A DNA stretch of 64,000 bases, taken from the NCBI RefSeq assembly GCF_001039355.2, contig NW_019773848.1, positions 589,683 through 653,682 of the forward strand, read 5' to 3'. This document shows positions 54,301 through 61,000 of this stretch, piece by piece. The notes beneath the pieces were generated by a model that worked only from the letters and a program-made list of their open reading frames with translations, ran no database searches and was not told the DNA's origin. Position numbers and translations under genes: made by a program. The stretch's first letter is position 1; every line of letters starts with the position of its first letter. The stretch comes from Lingula anatina (Eukaryota; Brachiopoda; Lingulata; Lingulida; Lingulidae).

Positions 54301-57300
54301 TTCCGTGATGTAGGACTGATTCTCCAGGATCGTCTTGCCATCACATACACAAAGGACATTCAGCAGGTCCAAGAAACGGTAGTTCTGTAATATGGATTCA
54401 ATAGATTTATAATTAACAATATCACCATAACACAATTAAACACATAACACAATTAAAGTGGTTTTCCGTGTAATTAATAGCACGAAGAGTATACGTTTTA
54501 GGAACTTCTTTTAATATTCTGATCTGCTTTTAAAATACAGCATACACAACTATAGTCCTTCCGAAACATCCACTCTTTTTTAAATGTCGAAGTATTTTCG
54601 TTCCGTAAGACATCCATGGTATCATATAAGATTTAAATACGAAGCTCATTAACAAAGACCGTGATCATGGGATGCTTAAGTGTGGATCTACGCAGATATA
54701 TGGTAAATATATAACAGGGTCTATTAATGTGTGTAAATACATAGTATGTTAACCTTTCTTTGTCTAAGAAGATCAACGAATATATCTATCTGTTCGTGTG
54801 TAATTCTGTCCACGATCTGTCTGTTATCGCGGATCAGTTCCACCAACATCTGAGCTACATTCAAACCAATGTCGCCCTGAAAAAAATAATGAAAAAATAA
54901 AGTTCAACCATTTCGGAGTACTGCGCAAATTTGATATCCATACAGAATACTGCAAAAGAACGCGTTGTAATATTTTCAATAAGATATCCTCAAGCTTTTC
55001 TGAAACGACACATTTTTCGAGAAATTCAAAATCATTCTCAGTCAATCCTAGGTCGAACTTCAACGCATGTGTATGTTTTATTAAACGAAAAACTAAATAA
55101 AGAAAATATAAATACAAAATAATAATATCAATATATATATCAGATAACAACGATGTCACATTAACAAAACGGCGTTACATATATCACCAACACGAAAGTC
55201 TACACTAATCACAACTGTCGACGTAGTCCCATGCAGATGGTGCTGCCACACTGTGCCGCCATATATGTCTTGGAATAATACATCCTCCATCCGTATATAA
55301 TAGGCAAATATCATGCAAGAACTTACCGTTGAGATTCATTCATGTTACAAAGTTTGAACAAAAATAGCCATGAATTTTAACGTCACAAACAGACACGATA
55401 CAAACGTTGAAGCAAGACAAAAAACAGAAACATTTGCTGAAATTATAGCAAATCGTTGACACGAAAACGCACGTCAGAGTTAATCACCCTAACTACGCAA
55501 TACCGTTACGTAGTTATGAGAGGGGATCAACAGAACCATTTCGGTAAACTAAAGTGTTTATCAAGTTCTGTAAGAATTTTAGAAAATGAAAACGATATTG
55601 ATTGTTTTTTATTTTTAATTGAAGGCATACTGCATGAATGGCTGGTTAGTTATACTTAGTGCCACACTTTTCAAATGGCAAAATTTTACATACTTTTGTA
55701 GGAAAACACTTTCTGTTTTCGATGATTAATTTGTCGTTGTCGTTGCATAACAACAAACATGTAATACCAGTTGCAAAGACCTCACAAAACAACTACTGAA
55801 AACTGAACCAAAATCAACACATTGTAACAATAAAACACGCAACGCTAAAATGCTTTCGATCGCAGCCGAATCTTATGCCATGTTGAATATAGATGCGCAC
55901 AGGGAGAAACGCTTAGCTACATAAATGTAATAAATACAGCAGCGCAGAAAATCTTCTGTTATGTAAGATAACAATATCAGTACAAATAACGAGCGTTTAT
56001 ATTAATAATGATTATAAAAATTAGATGCATTTGCATGTCCACCATAAAACTGGACATTCCCCGCTTGCATACCATGCCTAACATGCCTGGATGCTACGCC
56101 GTATAATACAAGCAATATAGGAACATAGTAAAGTCATGCTATCTGCACCCCCGCTAAACGTTCACTGCCATGCAGCTATAGCTATCTGCAAAATGGCAAC
56201 TCTAACTCCAATTATGTATACGTAACCTTTAAAGTAGGATCCACTACTACCAGATGGTATTGCTTTATCATAACGCTGGTTGACGCCTGTACATTAATAA
56301 CATATTAGATGTAACCGTGCATTACCTCATTATTCTAATTTAAAAAGGGCGCATTCAAATGTACACTTAACGCTGAGGGCAACACTCCCGATTAAAATGT
56401 TAAGAATCTTTATTATAAGATAGCACCAGCATTATGTCCTTGTTTTTCTGAGCAAATTAGAAACAAACATGCACGCTCCGTACGGTGAGTTGCCTTGTCA
56501 TTTGGCGTAAAATAAGCAGCACTGAGTGCGTCTAACTAAAATGTGATTGTCCCTGGTCTTATGCAAAAGTAATTACTATTACAAATGTCACATTTAATTA
56601 TCAGTAGTTACCTTTAGGCTCAGTTGCGTTTGAAAGAACTCGATGTACTTAGCGAAGTAGAGCGCGTTCTTCCTGCTGTTTCCGGTCATGTAAGTATACA
56701 AGATGTCATACGCCTCCTTGAATACGCTAAGAAGGTAGTTGCTGTCCGGGGCATCTTGAAGTGGACTCTGGAGCAGCTGTACAAGTAGGTCAACTATCTG
56801 GAAACCAAATAAAGCAATATAGTCTTAATAGGGGTTCGTTGTTAAAAATAAGGATATAACGGTTAAGAGCACACTAAAAATGAATATACAAGATCCAAAA
56901 CTAAGATATTCGTGCAAATTATCTTGATTTTGATTTTTCAGTTAACATCCCAAATAAAACATGCTAGCAATTAATGCTCGGTGTCTTTTGGAATAAACTG
57001 TTCGTTTTGGTAACGTTTTTAAAACTTTTTATTTACCCTGAAATTCCTCATCAACTTCTGGTGATCTTTGTATGTTTCGCCATTGATGATCATGAACTGC
57101 TTCAATTCCTGGAGCGCCTACAAATATTGAGAACACAACAACTGTCAAACGTGACCTTTTTGTAAGATGAAATATTCAAAGAGAGTATGTTTGTCATTTG
57201 ATCATGAATTATTGACCTAATTGAATGGGATGCTTTGGCCCACCTCTACAGTACATCAATACAATTCCTAAGACACTGTTATTTCTTTGTACTTACAGTT

Positions 57301-57995
57301 GTGATTTGGTGCGTTTTCATCGCATTGAGATAATCACATTCTTCACGCTAGAAACAAAAAAATAATGAAAGCCTATATACAGGTATCTCAATCATTAACT
57401 AAGTAAAACTTATTAACAAACCATTTTTGTAATGTGTTAAATTAACCATTGATAGAAGTACATCGTTTTAAGTCGTTTAACCCAAAATGATATCCAACGA
57501 ACAGACACAAAAGTTTGCAAGGTCAATAGTTTACCGATTCTATCAATTTTGACAAGAAGGGCACCATTCCAGCGACAAAGTTAGCACTGTAGATCTGTTC
57601 CCATTCCACTTCATGTATTGTGAACACGTCTACGTAACGCCGGTTTTCTGTCGAAGATATCTGAGGAATAGACAAATAACGATATCCATGAGATCTTGCA
57701 TGAATTTAACAATATCATTAGAGTTAATATTAATCCAAAATATTACTTGAAATTGATTATTCTTTTTATGTGCAATGTAGTGAACAACTAAACAGAAGGT
57801 GAACTGGTGTTTCACGGTACCTTGCGAACCTCTCCCCCATCCCACCTAAGTGCCTGCATGCTGCGATCATTTTCACGGCCCATATCACGCCTCCGTTGAT
57901 ACGGTTCATCTAAAAAGTAAGTAAAGAAAAATTTTATTCACAAGATATATGGAAAACCTCCTTATGACATTACGTCACTTGACAAAGGTAAATAA

Positions 57996-58026
<31 letters not shown>

Positions 58027-61000
58027 AAGCGCGCGTGCTAAAACGCCGAGGGATTACTGAAATGGGATCACATATGAAACAAGTTTCCATTTGCAGCTTT
58101 TTTAAGTTTTAAGGGGGTCAAAGAAATAAAACGTCCCCTTTTTTACCTTTCAGAGCGTGTAACCAATTTCCTGTCAAAACGTGCTCAATCCGGCAGTAAC
58201 TCTCGAAGTCTATCTCATTTTGTTCCTGTTAAACATAATTATTAAAGATTAGATTAGATTATAATAAGAGTGAACAGAACAGAATAACACACCTGAATCA
58301 GAAAATCACTTCTTTAAATTTTCAATCCAATTCAATCAACTGTACTTGTACAAACATTTGTGTTATGCATTACCGTAGACAATTTTAATAAAATTATTAC
58401 AAAATTAACCCAAAATATATGCATTTACAGATAAATATGCAAAAATATTGATATTAATGAATGCAATGCTAAGATGCCAAGATGCATTTACAGATAAAAT
58501 ATGTGTAAAATTAAATAGATTATAATATTTGATAAAATGCTAAAATGTTACGGGTTGCTAAGGTCAACAAACCACGTCACTTCTTTCTTAAATTACTTTT
58601 TTTTCAATAGCTTCATTATATTATGGCAACTTTATGAGCAAATATGCAAAAATATCAACATCAGCAAAGAAAATATTATTTAATATGCTGTTGGGAATGG
58701 ATATGCAATAAAACTATTCCAAATGCACAATCTGACGTCTTACATCTGTCTTTTTGGCATAAATACAACACAATACGCGAATTCCTTATATCTAAATCAA
58801 ACAAAATGTCATTTTTTATTTTAAACAAACACTATTAGTATTAAGAGGGAAAGTATTAATATTCCCAAATTGTTGGTGAAACACGGGATGTGTTTTTTTA
58901 AAGGAAAAGGTAAGTAGCTACCATTGCGTTGACCATGTTAGTACCAATAGCGTCAAAATTCAGAAATTGGTTCGGGGGTACAGTACAAAACATGCAAAAC
59001 ACTTCATGTGTTTATAGTTGCATACAATCCAAAATCGGGTCATGAAAATAGTCCAAAATCAAACAAAATATTCCAAACAAAAGAAAACAAGTGTCAAGAT
59101 AATGCATCTGCTGTCAAGGCGACTTCAAATTCCTAAAACTCATGCCAATGCTTAGAAATTGTAGAGGGATTCTTAAAAATAGGAGCAGTCACAGGCAACA
59201 TTCGCCATTCTCATTGAAACCCGACACCTTAATAGTCAATACAAAATTCAAATATACCACAATATACCTTCTACAGGCATTATATAACTCAAAACCTCAT
59301 TATTTTACTGTGACCATCTTCTAATGCGAAACAATATTTTTCAAAGAACATTAAAACATGCTTTGCCTGTAATTGTCGAAGCATTCTAAAAGTAACTAAC
59401 TTGTATAGTTCGGGAAGCTGCCCAACTAAACCTTCGATAATATGTGAAACTTAAAGCGTCACTGAAATAACGTTTATCCCCTATTGTTTTTTTCTTTCTA
59501 AACATCCGTAATAAAGTTTGGTTATGGATTCCAGCCTCTAAATATTCTAGAACTATATTCTAAAACTAAATTATGGTCCATTCTAGAGAAAACTAGCATG
59601 CCTACTCGATCTACGACATCAACAAATACGGGATAGCGTGCAATTGGGCAACCTATCAAGTAATTACTTACAAAATCCGACAGCTGAAATACAAAAAAGC
59701 ATACAGCAAAACGTTAAGCCAATGCAAAGCATTTGAAAGACAAACAAAAACATTGGGTTTTAAAGGATTGCATCTCGCATCCAAGCATGCTGCTATACAT
59801 TGGACGCTTGTCAAGTCCCTCCTGAATATGTAGTAACGGAATATAATGAAGGACAGACTAACTGCAGACGCTTTTTTCAAAGAAGCGCCACTTTTTCCGT
59901 GTCACAATGACACAAATCAAATAAATGGTACATATTTTAATCCACCGTTAGCGTAAATTATAAGAAAAGCATCAAGACCTTACTGCTCAAAACGTGCTGT
60001 TTTGGGTTTATAACGGCGGGGTTGGAAGGAGCTATAAGTGAAGTGTAAGGGTAACGGTATACATAATTCACACTCAACAATATACCCCGACCTGTTAACA
60101 ATTCTGTAGCACATATTTAAGGTTAAATAAGCCCTAGGGGTGGCCTTGGCGTGGGTGATTATTTCTCATAGTGGACACTTCTGATTCTGACAATTAAAAA
60201 ACACTACAGCGCTGTCGAGGAAAAGTGCTTATGATCTGTAAATTTCAATATAGCTACTTATTTCATCTAAGGGAAACCGAACAAAAATTGGTACCATCTT
60301 GTTTAAGGGTTAGTAAACTTACACTCCAAATGATATTAATGGAAGCTAAATTAAAGGAAACAGTTTACAGAAGCCCGACTAAAGTTGAAGGAATTGACTT
60401 CTCCTCTTGTGGAAGAACGGTGAAAAGTTACAGCATTAAGTTGATTTTGTGGTTTAGTCATCTGGGTTAACAGACATCTGAACTAAGTTCAAAATTATTT
60501 TATTCCTATAGATCTAACAGTTATTGTGTGACATTTGTACGAATTAGTAACAAGTTAAGGTGAAGTTCCTAGAAAATTGGTGCTCGCTTTGTGGACTTAT
60601 GATTTATTAATGAAGACAAATGGCTGTAGGGCGTTTTAAGTGCCACCATTTCCAGAAAAAATACAAAATGTTCTAAAGTTTGGAGAATAAAGCATATAGT
60701 TGACACGTTATCCCACTTGATGACTATCAGCAGTGAGCAGTAATATGCCAAATTCGGCTTAGCATCGGTAATGTTATCGTCAAGAACGACACACCAGAGC
60801 TAAAATGCTATTAAAATCACACTTGTGGTTCATGAAAAAAAGCGGCAGAACCCAGCCCAATCACTGTCACTTTCATAACAGCTTACCGGTGTGTCCGGGT
60901 CCAAATCTTGTTCTCTCAGCTTCATATTCATAGAGGCAAAGTGAAAGATTTTTTGCGGAGTTTTGCATAATAATGCGTGTTGAGCTTTATTAAGATATAC

